Source: Verrucomicrobiia bacterium (GTDB lineage: Bacteria > Verrucomicrobiota > Verrucomicrobiia > Verrucomicrobiales > DEV007). Taken from it: a stretch of 60,240 nt of DNA. Made by a program: the position numbers and the translations under genes. The notes under the pieces were generated by a model, which saw only the letters and a program-made list of their open reading frames with translations, did not search any database and was not told where the DNA came from. The DNA lies in contig JAGROY010000047.1 of assembly GCA_020439995.1 (NCBI GenBank), positions 1 to 60,240 on the forward strand. The letters are read 5' to 3'. Shown one piece after another: positions 23,568-38,500 of the stretch; the stretch's first letter is position 1, and each line of letters begins with the position of its first letter.

Positions 23568-26500
23568 ATGACATTTCAATCGAAATTCACCCAAACGAAG
23601 CGTTTTTACCAGCCTTTGTGGAAGGAACTCCTTCTGGCTCTGGTATTTCTGATTTCCGTCGACGCAGGATTTGCTGGGTCGAGCGCGAATCTGCTGCGCA
23701 ATCCTGGGTTTGAGTCGGGTAATCGGGAGCCTTGGTCATGGGGATTTCCCACCACCGACGCGAATACAGGGAGCTATGGCTTGTACGGCCACTGGGCATC
23801 GCAGACCATTGCGGGGATTGTTCCTGGTTTGGACTATACTTGCTCGGTCGATGCCAAAATGGCTCCGGGAGCGTCGATGGATGGCCAGGTTGTGTTCGAG
23901 TGGCGGGATGCCTCTGGAGGATGGGTGGCCGACACATTCATTGTCCTCCCGCAAGCAAACACAGTGCACACCACCTACAGCCAAGTAGTGACTGCACCGG
24001 CCAATGCCCGGCAAGTTTTTGTGTATGCCGAAGCATTTGGAGGAGACAACTTTGTCGTCGACAACTTCGGCGTCGCCGCCGATGCCTCAATTCCGGGGTC
24101 TGCCACACTGACCTCTGATGTGGACACCGGATCTGGTGCAAGCACCACGGGTACTGCTGATGTAGGCGACACCTTCACCTACCGGCTGAACTACAATTTT
24201 CCTGCTGGCCCGGTGTATTCAGACTTGGAAATCGTCTGCAACCTGCCCCCTGAGGTAACTTATCTTGCCAAAGGCAATTCGCCCCACGTGGCCAGCAGTA
24301 GCTACGATGCAAGCGTCGGTAGCGTAACGTTTTCGTTTAACCCAACACTTCCAGGCTCTGGTTTTTTTGGCGAGTGCCTGATCGATGCGCGTTTCCCGAG
24401 CGGAACGATTACTGGAACCCAGACATTGCAGTGTGCCATCATGAACTACCGTGAAGACGGCGTTCAGAAAACCCTGGTGACCACACCCGTCACTGAAGTC
24501 ACGGCCACGAATGGGAGTGCCCCTTTCGTACTATCGAACGGAACCGCACTTTCAATGTGGAAAGGTGAATCTCCGGTTTACCTCGGAGGTGGGCAATACT
24601 ACGGAATCGAACACGGTTCCCAAGGTGGTGTGACACTCGATACATACAAGATTGAGGTGACGATTCCGAAGGAGTTCATCTTTGAATACTTCGGGCACCG
24701 TAATGCTTTCCCAGGTGCGGCTACCTATACCACGCGCTACAAGACGAATCAGAACGCTGCCTGGCGCGTCTGGCCAGGGGGCCCAGTCGAAGTTCATGAT
24801 GAATCCAATTTCCATATCTCTTCTCTGGGACTGAACGCCAGCGAATTCGTAACGGCCCTGGAATTTGACTTTGGCGGCCTGCCAGCAGGAGCAAATTATC
24901 ACAAAGACTACGGTTCATGGTTCATGATCATGGGTGATGTTTCCACCAGATACATCAATGGATCTCCAAACGATCGCGACGGCACCCCAGTGCTGGTAGG
25001 CACTTCTTTTATTCCATCTGCAACAATCACCGCGAGCGCTGGCGCCACACCCTACAACCTTTCCGCGTCAGTCACCTCCACCATCGATCCAGACATCGCT
25101 ACTGGCGACGTTGAAGTCACGCACCTGAGCCCCGGACCATTTAATCCCTGGCAGACAGTGAACATCCGACTAATCGCCCAGTCTCCACCGTCGAACATCG
25201 AACCACTTGTCAATCCGACCCTGGTTACCCTACTACCGCCTGGAGTAGGCTATTTTGGTAACCTAGCAACGGGATCCAATCAGGGCGGAGGCTTAACCGT
25301 TCCTGTTCCAACTGCTACCGCGATTCCCGATTGGGACGGCACGGGCAGGACGCTCGTAAAATTTGTCTGGGATAGCGGAAATCCACTCACTCTGATCCCT
25401 GACACGCAATGGGTGGAGGCCTACGTTTTCTTCGACGCACGAGTCGCTCCGACGGCTGTTCCAGGCAACTTCACACAGACCGTCGCCGGATGGTACGAAA
25501 CCCCAGATCCTTTCCACTGCGAATGGGATCGTGGCATTGTCGACACTTATGACTACGACCAGGATGCCAATCGCGCCGAGTCGATCTGCGCCGATGAAAT
25601 CAGTTTCGAGATCATCGCTGATGGGTTGGGTTCCGGCGGAAATCTAGGAAACTTCTTTGTTCGTGAGGACGACAACAGCATCTATGCGATGGACCTTGTC
25701 GCAGGTGCTACTTCCGTGGTTGGCACCACGACAACTACTTGGAACATGAATGCCCTGGCTCTCGATCCTAACGAAGGCGCGAAAGGCACACTGTGGTACA
25801 CCGATCAATCCAGCTACAATCTCTACAAATTCGACATCGACAGCGGCACGGAGACCGGTCTCATCGGCAATCTCGGCGCGGGAACCTGGACCAATCCAGT
25901 GACCAGTTCTGTCCTCAGCGGTGCCTGGTACAACGATGCCTACTACGTGGGCACCAGCTTCAACGATGACCTCTTCCGGGTGACTTTCAATGGAGCGAAG
26001 ACAGCGATTGCGGACGTGGTCAAGATTGCTGACATGAAGGCCAACTCTGGGAGTAACCTTTGGGGCGACTTCACGATCAGCTCAAGTGGTATCCTTTATG
26101 GTGCCGAGAACGGAAATCTATTCACTTATGATTTAAACACCAGCGGCCCGATGACCATGATCGCCACAGGCAAGCCGATCACAGCTCTAACATTCAATTC
26201 CTCTGGAGATATGTTTGGGGTCGACGAGAACGACTCCGGTATCATGATTTACAAGGTGGATCCGGCGAACGGTGGGCTCACATGGATTGCCGAGACGACC
26301 CTTGCCGCAAGCCCGGGCGATCTTGCAGGGGGAGGCATTGCGATTGGTGGCTCGACCGGGTCACCCGGCCATGGCAACCTCGTTTATCTCGATTTCAATC
26401 TAAATGGAATCTTTGACATTGGTGAAGGTGTGAGTGGCGTGGCTGTCGAACTCTGGGATCCAGTTGACGGAGTGATCGGCAACGGCAACGATGTTGAAGT

Positions 26501-29500
26501 GCTTGTCGGGCAAGACGGAGAACTGGGAACGGCTGACGACAGCAATGGTGGGACGGTGACTGCCAGCAATGGAACTTACTTCTTCCAGGGACTCTCCAAT
26601 GGCGACTACTACGTCAAAATTCCTTACGCAGAGTTCGGTGGCGGCAAGCCCCTGCAAAATGCTTACTCCATCCCAGGAACTCAATCCGGTGATGATGACG
26701 CGGGCGAAGACGGCATCGATGATGCAACCGACGGTATCACCAGTGGCATTGTTAGTCTTGCGGCAGGCAGTGCGCCGGGAGACACAGGAATAGAGACAGG
26801 ATTCTTTGCTTTCTTCGACAATGGTGCCGATAACGACATCGATCTGACCATCGACTTCGGCTTCCGCCGTCTCGACAGCCAGTATTGCATTGAGACACCT
26901 GGCCAGGGATTTCTCGATATCAGCTCCATCCCGGATGATGCGAGCCCAATCACATCCCCTGCATCTGGAACATTCACAGGCCTGACCTTACCAGGCCATG
27001 GTACAGTCGACATCTCTTACAATCTCACCAGTGGCAAGATCAACCGCTCGACCAGCGCGATCAATCTCAATCACAAGCAGATCTGGCTGGATCAAGGCTA
27101 TCCCAATGCTAACGGCGAAGCCTTGTTCATCGAGCCTAACAGCAGCGGAACCACCACTATCACCTACTCCTTCAATCAGCCGACCGGCAATTTCGACCTG
27201 CTATTGCTCGATGTCGATGAGGACGAAGTCCTGCAAATTACCGCCAAGGATAAATCGGGAGCGCCGCTCAGCAATTTCATAGGTTGGCGCTCGGTCACTG
27301 GTGACATGTCTGTCTGGGACGGCGCGACTGCTGGAAATGACGCCAAAGCCCCGCTGTGGAATCCAGCAACAGGCGTTCTGACAGCCCAGGACGCGGATGT
27401 CGCCAACGATCATCGCAGCTTCATTTCACTGACGCCAGACGTGCTCATCACCGAGATCGTCATCACCTTCGGCCCGACCACGACTAACGGAAAGCACATC
27501 TACACGACTCTCTACGGCACTCCCACTGCCCGCGACGGCGGCAGCTGTGGCGATGCCTATTTCATCCACCAGAATACCGACACGCTCTACACCTTGGATC
27601 TTCTGACCGGAGACACGGCTCTGATGGGAACCACCACCGCTACCGGCAGGATGAATGCCCTGGCACTCGATCCCATTCATCGCCAGCTCTGGTACACCGA
27701 TGACGTCACCTACGAACTGTATCGCTACGATATCAATAGCAATACGGAAGTCAGCATGGTGGGTGATCTGGGAGATCCCGGCTGGACGAATCCCCTCACA
27801 GCAGGCCTCGCCGATGCCGGAGCCTGGTATGACGGCGACTACTACATCGGCACCGATGCCACAGATGACATCTACAAAGTGACCTTCAACGGTGGCTACA
27901 CGGCCATCCTGGATGTAGTGAAAGTGGCTGATATCAAAGCCAATGCTTCCGCCGTATCGTGGGGCGATTTCTGTATCAGCTCGAACGGTATTCTCTACGG
28001 AGCCGATGCGATCTCTGGCGAAGTGTTCAGCTTCGACATTGTCAATGGCGGCCCGAAAGTCGCCGTGGCTACTGGCGTCCCCGTCAATGGCGTGCAGATC
28101 GGCACCGACGGGAGACTCTACGGCATCCAGTCAGTCGCTGGAAATTCGCCCCTCTACGTCGTCGATCTTGCAACCGGGAATGCCGCATACCATGTCGACA
28201 CCGGCCTGGTTCCCACCCCCGGTGACCTCGCTGGCCCGATCCTGCCTGAGCCGCTCGGAGCCGCAGTGACAGTATCCGTTGCTGACCTCGCAGTCGATGA
28301 AGGTGATGGAACAGCCAGTGTAGTCATCTCACTTTCGGCGTTCAGCAGTTCACCTGTCTCAATTGATTACGCAACGGCGAACGGTTCAGCGATCGCGGGA
28401 TCCGACTACACCGCGACCAGCGGTACCTTAACCATCCCTGCTGGCAGCAAGTCAGCCACGGTCCCTGTCCCAATCCTGATCGATTCGGAGACAGAAAATC
28501 TTGAAACGTTCTTTGTGAACCTGAGCAACGCCAGCGGAGCCACCATCAGCGACAACCAGGCCACCATCTCGATTTCCGACTGCAAAGCAGACATCATCTT
28601 CCTTCTCGATCAAAGCGGCTCGATCAGTGGTACCGAGTGGGCGAACATGGTGGCATCTTCGGAAGGCATCATTGATCGAGTAGTCGCTGCCAGCCCGACC
28701 AGCCGGATCGCTACGATCGAATATGCTGGTACCTCAACGAACCCACCCACTCCACAGATTTGGATCGAAAGTGACTTCACCAGTGATCCTGCTACGGCCA
28801 AAACTTTCAATTGGCGTCAGACCAGTTTCTCGGCTCCCGGCACCTTGCACTCTGGGGACGATGCTCATGGCGCAGTTGGCCTGATTGGCAATGCGCTGGA
28901 CGGAGTCCCCAGCGCACAGATTCTCAGCCCCCAGAAGACGCTCAGCCGAAACTCCGATACGCCTCTCGTCATATTCCTCTTCACTGACGCAACCCGCGGC
29001 AGTGGAACAAGCTGGCTGGTGAACTCCGCCTCGCCAGGAGCAGGAACAGCGGGGGCATTCGCAAATTTCACTGACTTCAAGAACAGCAGAGATGTAAAAT
29101 TCGTCACGGTGATTGTTCCAGTAGATTCCCTCGGCCCACCTCCCGCGGCAGCGATCGCGTCCGGAGGAGGATCTTACACTGGTGCAGTCGAGGCCAACCC
29201 CGCCGACCCGGACGGCAGCGGAAGCACCCCGCGTATGCTCACCACCAGCACGGTCTTCAATCTCACACCAGCCCAGCTGGATGAGGTCGCCATGAATATC
29301 TGTAAGGCCTCCGAGCTCCCCACCAGAGACTACGGTGACTGGAATGGTAGCGGTGCACTCACCTCTTCGACCAGCAGTCAGGTCGCCCCGGATCTACGAC
29401 TGGGAGCCACGGTTGATGCCGAGAACTCGATCACGCCCAACGCCGCCGCCACCGCTGACGGAGCAGACGAAGACGGCCTGATCGGCACGCCGGTAATGAC

Positions 29501-32500
29501 AGCAGGCACAACCAACTTCATGACATTCGCCACAACGAACAACACTGGAGCAGCCGCTTATCTCAATGTGTGGATCGACTTCAACAACGATGGCGATTTC
29601 GATGATGCCGGAGAGCAAACGGTCAGCGATAGTTCCGTGGCAAATGGCACCAATACTCACTACGTCGAGACTACTGTGCCTGCCAGCGCCATTACAGGCA
29701 TCGGACTGGGCATGCGCGTGCGAATTAATTCCACTGCTGGCGTTGCTGCCACTGGGGCTGCTGGCGTAGGCGAAGTGGAGGACTACCTCGTCACCGTGCG
29801 TCCGTTCGTCGCCCCTCCCTGCGACCGTACCATAGTCTACTGGTGCGGAACTCTGAAGGGCGATGATGCGATCTTCTACGACCACGGCATGATCGACTAT
29901 TTCCGTGGCAGCGGCTACACGGTCATTCCCGCCACCGTCGTCGCCGGAGTGATGCAACGCGCAGACACGGGGGCAGCAGTGTCCCCTGACTCGGGGACGC
30001 TAAATATTGTCAGCAATTCCTTCGACTTCCAGGCCCGCGACAATGCCGGCGGAGTACTTACTGCCCTGAGGGCAACGACGAAGCCAGCGCTGATCATGAC
30101 TTATGAAAGCAGCGACTCGCCTGAACTCGGCATGTTCACCTCATCCGGGGCAACTACGCCAGCCGGCAGCGTGTGGATTCAAGATGCCAGCTCACCCATC
30201 CTCCCTACAGGTCTTACCAGCGGCACCAGCGTCGCGCTGCTGAATAATCCGTCTCTCGTCGGCAGCCAGGGCAGCGCCAAATACATCACCCATGGAATTG
30301 GCTACAATGGCAGCGCCACTCTTGGTGCCTACTTCACCAGCTCCGCTCCAGCTGCAGGTGACCCTGTCGCCTATCTCAGCTACGAGCCAGGTGCTATCCT
30401 GGCAGATGGATCCGTGGCCCCGGGCCGCCGAGTCTATCTCGGCATCCCTCAGGACGGTTCCACCGCCTATCCACCGCAAATCGATGTCACCGACCCCACC
30501 AACTACTACACCGCAATCGGTCGGGCGTTCCTCGACAAGGCGATCGAAGTGGCCTCGCCGTGCCTACCCACTCTCGACTTCAGCGATTACGTTGATCTTC
30601 CAGAAGCCTCCAGCACTGTAGTCAACAATCTCCGGATTGGCGCTCTCAACGATGCTGAGACCAGTGCGCGAATAAATGGGGCCGCGCTCGGGGATGACAA
30701 CGACAATCTGGATGACGAAGACGGAGTCACATTTTCAACCTTCGTCCCTGGCCAGACAGCCACGGTCACTGTAACTGTGACCAACAACACGGGAGCTACC
30801 GCCTACCTCAATGCTTGGGCAGATTGGAACGAAGATGGCGACTTGGCAGACGGTGGCGAAGCGGCGGCTCAGATCACGGTGAGTTCATCCGCTACTGCCA
30901 ATCGAACGTTTACCTTCAACTTTACCGTGCCTGCAACGGCACGAGGAACGATTCCCGTTAGGGTTCGTTTGACATCACTTCCCTCACCCGGCCCCGATGG
31001 GCAAGATGGGAATGGTGAGGTGGAAGATCACATTGTTGCGCTGGCGACCGACTGCGCTTCTCAGCTGTCCATCTACAACGCGATCATCTCCAATAATCTT
31101 GACACTCCATCAGACATTCGGGGGCGCTCCGTCATCAAGAGCATCATCGGCTCCTCAGGGTTTTCCACAGGTCAGGACGTCACTGGAGCAGGCACCATCA
31201 CCATGGCTATTCAGAACAGCATCGCAGCGGGCGGTTCGATCAATGTAGTGAACGGCGACCTCTGGGCTCACAGCGCAGCGGCTCTGAACGGACGTACGAT
31301 TAACTACTCTGCCGGCAACTCACTGGTGACGTCACCAGCCTTCGATTTTGCAACGGTTTTCAGCAGCATCACGGCCGAATCAGCCACCTATGCTGCAATG
31401 GCTACTAACTCTACAGCGACGATTCCGAGCTCGCCCGCAATCGCCTACCTCAACGTGGGGAGTGGCGTTGCGGATGGCACGCCAGCAGTCTTTAGCCTCG
31501 ATGGGAACACTCTATTACACAACGGCAATATCCAGACCATCGATCTTAATTTGAATGGCAAAAATCCGTCCGCCATCATCATCAATCTCACCGGAGGAAG
31601 CATCAACTACGATTGGTCTGGTGAAAACATTAATGTTCTCCGTGACACATTCCTGAGGCCCAAGATCCTCTGGAACTTTCCCAACGCCACTTCGGTGACT
31701 TTGGGGAAACCACTTTACGGCAGTGTACTTGCTCCCTTTGCCACGCTCACGGCTCTTGGGGGGGCTATCGAAGGTTCGGTCATGGCAAAGGACTACCTCG
31801 GCAATGTGGCCGTGAAGCTGCCTCTTTGGGAAGGCGGTGCCAGTATTTGCACCGACGCCTCCGACTTTGGAGACTCGCTCCTGTTCGCAGATGCCTCATC
31901 AACCGCGATCGCAACGATCAAACTCGGAGCGAACGCTGGCGATGTGGACTCTCCTCCAGCGGCCAACGCAGCAGCAACCGCTGATGACCTCGCCGGCACC
32001 GACGACGAAGACGGACTCATCTCAGCAACGCTCACCATTGGAAGTAGTGGCACCCTCGTCATCAACCGAGTCAACGGCTCTGGAGCGAATGCGTACCTCA
32101 ATGCCTGGATCGACTGGGATGGTGATGGAATCCTCGGCGAAACGAACGGCGGAATCGCAGATCAAGTGATCGCCAACGTGGTGATCCCAACGGGAACCAG
32201 CGGCAACCAGAGCTATGCCGTGACAGTGCCTTCATCAATTCTGGCGGGTACAGTTCATGCCCGATTCCGGATCACCTCCACCACCAATCCTGGGCCGACT
32301 GACTATTCCGGCGAAGGTGAAGTCGAAGACCACTCCGTCTCGATAGGTGCTCCAGCCACAGATTTCGGCGACTACCCATCCTTTGCGTTGGCAAGTCAGA
32401 CAGCCAGCCCTGACATCCGCATCGGTGCCAACGCGACTGATAGCGAAGCCGCCAACCCTACGACAGGAAGTGCCAGTGCCGATGACACGACTGGAACCAA

Positions 32501-35500
32501 CGACGAAGACCTGTCCATGCCTAGCTTCACGGTCGGCAGCAGTTCGAATCTGACAGTCCCAGTGACCATACCTGTGCTCGCAAACCTCTCCGGGAGCACC
32601 GCGCGACTGAACGTTTGGGTGGATTGGAATGGCGACGGCGATGTGGCGGACACGGGCGAAACACAAACAGCCAAGACGGTGAATGCCTCGGGAACTTACA
32701 CCTTCAATCTCACACCGCCAATGGGCACGACTTCCGGGACAAAGTACTTGCGTATTCGTCTCACCGAAGGCAGCACAGCGCCAGCCTTTGCCGGTACCTC
32801 GTCGTTAAAAGGTGAAGTAGAAGATTACGCGATCTCCGTTTATTGCCCTGACGCGCTTATCGTTGTCCCGTGCTACGTGAATGGCGATCCGCTTGGTGGT
32901 GGCACTGCGGGCGACGATGCGGCGATGGTGGCTTATCCTGTGGACGCTACGGGAAACATCAATTTTGTGTCGCCTAAGTTTATGGAACGCGCCGCAGATA
33001 TCGGGTCGGTCTTCGGCGTTGCCTACGCGGAGAGTTCCGGCAAAATCTTTACATCAGCGTTCACCCGCCGCCATGCAGGTTTCGGGCCATTGGGAACGAG
33101 CGGCATTTACGTGGGCGAAATCTCAGGCGGTACCATGGACTTTGTGCCGTTCGTCCGACTCGATGCTCTTGGGATACCTGGGCTGGACCTGGGTGCGGAT
33201 CCCCACTCGGGATTGCCAGCGGACGCCTCCATACCGAACCACGATCCAGGAGCCTATGCGGCAGTAGCGAAGACGTCTTTCGGCGATCTCGATATCTCCG
33301 AAGATGAGCGCTACCTCTACACCATTAACCTGAAGCAGAAGACGCTGATGAAGATCTTCATCGACAGCCCAGCTCAGGTACCTACGGCGGCAGACGTCCA
33401 ATCTTTCCCGATTCCGTTTAATCCTCCAACGAACTTCACCTGGGGACCGATCGGCGCACCGCTAGAGGAGATTCCCTTTGCTCTGAAAGTGCATCAGGGC
33501 CGAGTGCTGGTAGGAATCGTTTATGGCGGAACCGATCCAGGTGGGTTCGGATACGACACCTTCGTCGAAGTCCTCGCCTTCGACCCAGACACCAACACCT
33601 TCCTTCCGACGCCCGCGCTTGCCCAGCGGCAGCTGCGTGACGGCAGCGCAGGAGATCCCACAGTGGGCGACCGCTGGAGCGACGTCTGGGACATCACTGC
33701 AGGCAACGCATCCGCATTAATGACAGACATTGAAGTGGACGCTGCGGGAAACCTTTACACACTTCTTACCGCCCGGGAAGGCTACCAGACGGCATGGGGC
33801 AATTACAGCACAGACACATCCGACACCACGCTCTACGATCCGGTCAGCACGCACGGCGCAATCGGCCGTTTTCCCGCAGCGGGGACTAGCTCGGATTCTG
33901 CTTCAGGGGTGATGTCCTGGGCTGCAATTAGCAGCATCGATTCACAAACAACCTACTACGGCGGCCTGGCCTATGACGGTGCCAATCAGCGCTTCATCGT
34001 ACCTGCCTCCGCTCCGATTGATTATCAGAGCGGTGGTACCGTGCATGTATCGGCGATCGATGGATCAGTTACAGGTGGGCTCACATTGTTCGAAGGATCT
34101 GGAACACAGGGTAAAGCATCTGGCCTTGGCGATGCGGAGCTGATCTGTTTCGACACGACGCCAGGCAAAGACTTCGGCGATTATCCTGGATTCCCATCTG
34201 CAGATCATGTTGTCAGCGGTTCCCTGCACATGGGCGTTGCATCAACCGATGCCGAGACTTCCAACCCAGTAGTCGGTAGCGCCACAGCCGATGATACCAC
34301 TGGCACGGATGACGAGGATTTGACGATGCCTACCTTACTGGCGGGCGCCTCGGCGAAGATCTCCGTTCCAGTCATCGCAAACACTCCCTCCCTGGCCGCT
34401 GGCACTGCCCGGCTGGGTGCCTTTGTCGACTGGAATGGTGATGGTGATGTCGCAGATGCTGGGGAGACCATTGCGTCTCAAAGCATTGGCGGCAGCGGCA
34501 CCTACTTTGTCACGCTAGCCCCACCTGTGGGCACAACACCAGGAACCAAGTACCTTCGACTGCGCATCACTGAAGGCGCGAGCGCACCTCCCTTCTCCGG
34601 TAGCTCACCGCTACAGGGTGAGGTGGAAGACTACGCCATCACCGTCAACAACCCGCTGACAAACGCGGCGTGTTTCAAATTGCTGGTTGGAAATCAGAAC
34701 ATCGATACGATATCTCAGTACGAAGGAGCGACCGGGGCCTATCTGGGCGTTCTTTCCAGTGGCTTGCCTATCGAAAGCCCGAGCGATCTGCTACCATTGG
34801 GAGATGGATCATTCCTGGCAGCCATGGGCAACGGCCAGAACAGCATCGAAAAATTCAGCAGCCTGACTGGCAGCTTCGCTGGAAATTTTGCACTGGCAGG
34901 AACCGGAGGGCTCGATACTCCAGCCTCTAGCGTTCTCGGAAGAGACGGATACGCCTACTTTGTCAGCAATGGCTCGAACTCGGTAATCCGGTTTGATGCA
35001 GCGACGGGCACGCTTGATTCCGTCTGGCTGAGTGCTGCAGACGGTCTCGACTCGCCAGTAGGCATCGCTATCGATTTCGCTCAGAATCTGTACGTCAGTA
35101 ACTTCAACGGACATGAAGTGCGAAAATACAACAGCGCTGGCAATTTCGTCTCAGTGCTGCACACCTATCCGCCCACCGAGCTTCCCCGGGGAATGACGGT
35201 CGGGCCGGATGGAAGACTCTATGTCATCGTCAACACGTTCAGTCCAGGAATCGGCGGACGTATCGACAGATTTGACCTGACAACTGGCACCCAGTCGACG
35301 TTTGTCACCATGGATGCCGGATCGATGCCTGCTCAGGGCATTCTGTGGGGGCCCGATGGAAATTTGTATGTGAACGATTTCCTTGAGAATGAAGTGCAGG
35401 TTTACTCCAGCGCGGGCGCAGTGGTGCGCACAATTTCCACCGGTCTCAATGGCCCGTGCGGCATCGCCATCGTCCCCTGTTCCCCCATGGATTTTGGTGA

Positions 35501-38500
35501 TCTTCCCGCTCCTTATCCGACCAGCTTTGCCTCAAACGGCCCACGCCATTACCTCAGCAATTCGTTAAAACTGGGAGCATCCGTTGATCCAGAGGCTGAT
35601 GGGCCACTGGTGGCCAATGGTGACGACTTAGACAGCGATGGCGATGATGAGGACGGCGTCACCTTCCCTGCGTTTGCCCCCGGTGCGACTTCATCGGTTA
35701 CGATTACCAGTAGCGGAGCAGGAAAATTGAACGCGTTCTTTGACTGGAATGCTGACGGTGACTTCGCGGATGCTGGCGAAGTGATCGCTCAACTGAATGT
35801 GGTGGCTGGAAGCAATTCACTGAACGTGCCCGTACCCGCCACGGTCGCGACAGGCACCCCGATCGGTGCCCGCTTCCGCCTCAGTTCTGCTGGAGGCCTG
35901 ACCGCTGTGGGCGGCGCTCTGGACGGCGAGGTGGAGGACTACCTCGTTATCGTCCAAGCCCGGGTAGCAATCGGTTCAACGGTCTGGCTGGATACCGGAC
36001 CAAACCGCACAGCCAACGGAAACTTTGATACTGGCGAAGGCTTGAACGGCGTCGCTGTGGAACTCTACCAGTCCGGCAAGACACCAGGAATCGACGCGCC
36101 TGTCGCCGCGACGACAACAGCGGGAGACGGCACGTACGTTTTCGACAACCTTCTCCCGGGAGACTACATCGTCTACCTGCCAAACGTGACAGCAATTGGA
36201 CAGCCATTGTCAGGAAAAGCCACACTGACGGGTGGCTCGATTGATGACAATACCGACAACGACGACGACGGGCTCGATGTTCTGCTCAATGGCGGCATTC
36301 AGTCCAGCGTGATCAACCTGACTCCTGGCGCTGAAATCACGGGAGAGCCGTCTCAAGGGCTTTATACTGGATCGCTGAATGACAATCAGGTCAACATGAC
36401 GGTGGACTTTGGTTTCAAAACGGACGACACCGCAATCGGCATCGGCAGTGTCGTGTTCATTGACGGCCGGGGGTCGGGAACCCTGGACGGAACCTATGAT
36501 CATCCTGACGAAGGAGTCGATGGCGTCACGGTTTCTCTCTACTTCTCGAACAAGACCCCTGGAGTCGACGCACCATACGAGGTGACCAGAACGACTAACG
36601 GCGGTCACTACTACTTCGACTGCCGCCCGGGCACCTACAAAGTCTACATTCGCCAACGCGAGTTCGCCAGCGGCGCGCTGGCCGGCACATCTCCCCTTCC
36701 CGGCGCGGGCGGAGACGATGGGATCGACAACGATGACAACGGCCTGGACGCATGGGTGAATGGTGGAATCGTGACCAGTCCGATCGCACTAACCTTGGGC
36801 GGTGAACCAACAGGCGAAGATCAGACAGGCTACATCGGTGGGGTGGCCGACAATTCGATCGATGCCACTGTGGACTTAGGGTTCCTGGCTGGAAATGGCA
36901 CCGTCGCGCTCGGCAGCCGTGTGTGGAATGACGACGGCGACGGCATCTTCCAGTATGGCGAAGGCGTGACTGGCGTCACGATTGAACTTCACACTGACCC
37001 GAACAAAGACGGAGATTTCTCCGATGGCACGCTGGTCGCAAAAACGACGACATCTGAGGATGGATTCTACCTTTTCGATCAATTGGTAGACGGCAACTAC
37101 GTCGTCCACATTCCTGCCAAGGAATTTGCAAGTGGCCCGCTGGCCGGCGCGACTTCACTGCCTGGATTCGACTCTGGCAATCTGGATGAAGAATCTGGCT
37201 CTAACGAGAACGGCGTCAATACTCCGGTGAACGGCGGCATCAGCAGCAACTCTATCACACTGACACAGAATGGTGCACCGACAGGTGAGCTGAGCCAGCG
37301 CGACTATCAGGGCACGCTCGACGACAATGATGTCAACATGACGATCGACTTCGCCTTCACTGGTGCACTCCCTGACCCTGCGCTGGGCAATGCCGTGTTC
37401 GCTGATCGCAATGGCAACGGGGTGATGGACATCGGCGAAGGAGTGAATGGCGTAGCGGTGGAACTCTACACCTCGCGTCAGACGCCCGGAGTGGAAACTC
37501 CACTGCGTCAGACGATCACCACGGTAGACGGCAACTATCTCTTTGACCTTCTGCCCGACGATTTTTATGTCGTCTACTTACCGGCTAAGAATTTCTCACC
37601 AGGTGCTCCATTGTATGAACACCAGTCGCTACCGGGAGCAGGCGGCGACGACACCCACGATGACAACGTTGATGAAAACGGACTCGACGTCCCGGTCAAT
37701 GGTGGAATCGCGAGCGCGATCATCCTCATCCGCGAAGGCGAGGAACCGGTGCAGGAGCGTGGCTCCGCATCCGGCCCCACGTCGGTGCTCCCCGACGATT
37801 CGGCAAACTACACGATCGACTTTGGATTCGAACCTGCTCGGACAGGTGCCATTGGCAACCGGGTCTGGATCGATGAAAACAGCGATGGCCACCAGGACGC
37901 TGGTGAACCCGGCCTCGCAGGTGTAACCGTGCAGCTCAAGGATTCCGAAGGTGCAGTGGTCCAGATGACCGTGACCGACAGCGATGGCGGTTACCTCTTC
38001 GGCGCACTTATCTCTGGTCAGTATTGGGTGGATATTGACGACGCCAGCCTGCCAGCGGGCATGACCCAGACACCGTCTCCGACCACTCCTGGCGCAGACC
38101 TGGGCAATCAGGATCACAGTGGAGGCGGATATCCCGTCGCGATCGGAGGCTCCGAACCAAACAAAAACCTCACGGCTGATTTCGGCTACAACTACAACCC
38201 GGCCGCCGATGTCAACGGCGGCACGAACACTGCAGCGCTGGGGGATCGCGTGTGGATCGACAGCGATGGCGACGGCTTGCAGGATCCGGGCGAAATCGGA
38301 GTGAAGGGCGTCACCTTGACCCTGATGACAGCAGGTGCAGATCGCATGTTCGGCACGGCGGACGATGCCATAAAGGCGACAACGATAACGAACGCCAGCG
38401 GCCACTACATCTTCGACGGGTTGGTTCCTGATGCCTATCAAGTGCGGGTAACAGACAGCGCTTCTGCCAGCCACAACATCAGGGCCATCGGACAGTTCTC

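Noticed and set aside
37629..38474. 281-codon minus-strand frame inside the giant gene
   Set aside because: It follows the GEVED/SdrD repeat periodicity of the plus-strand gene; it is a mirror of the repeat codons.
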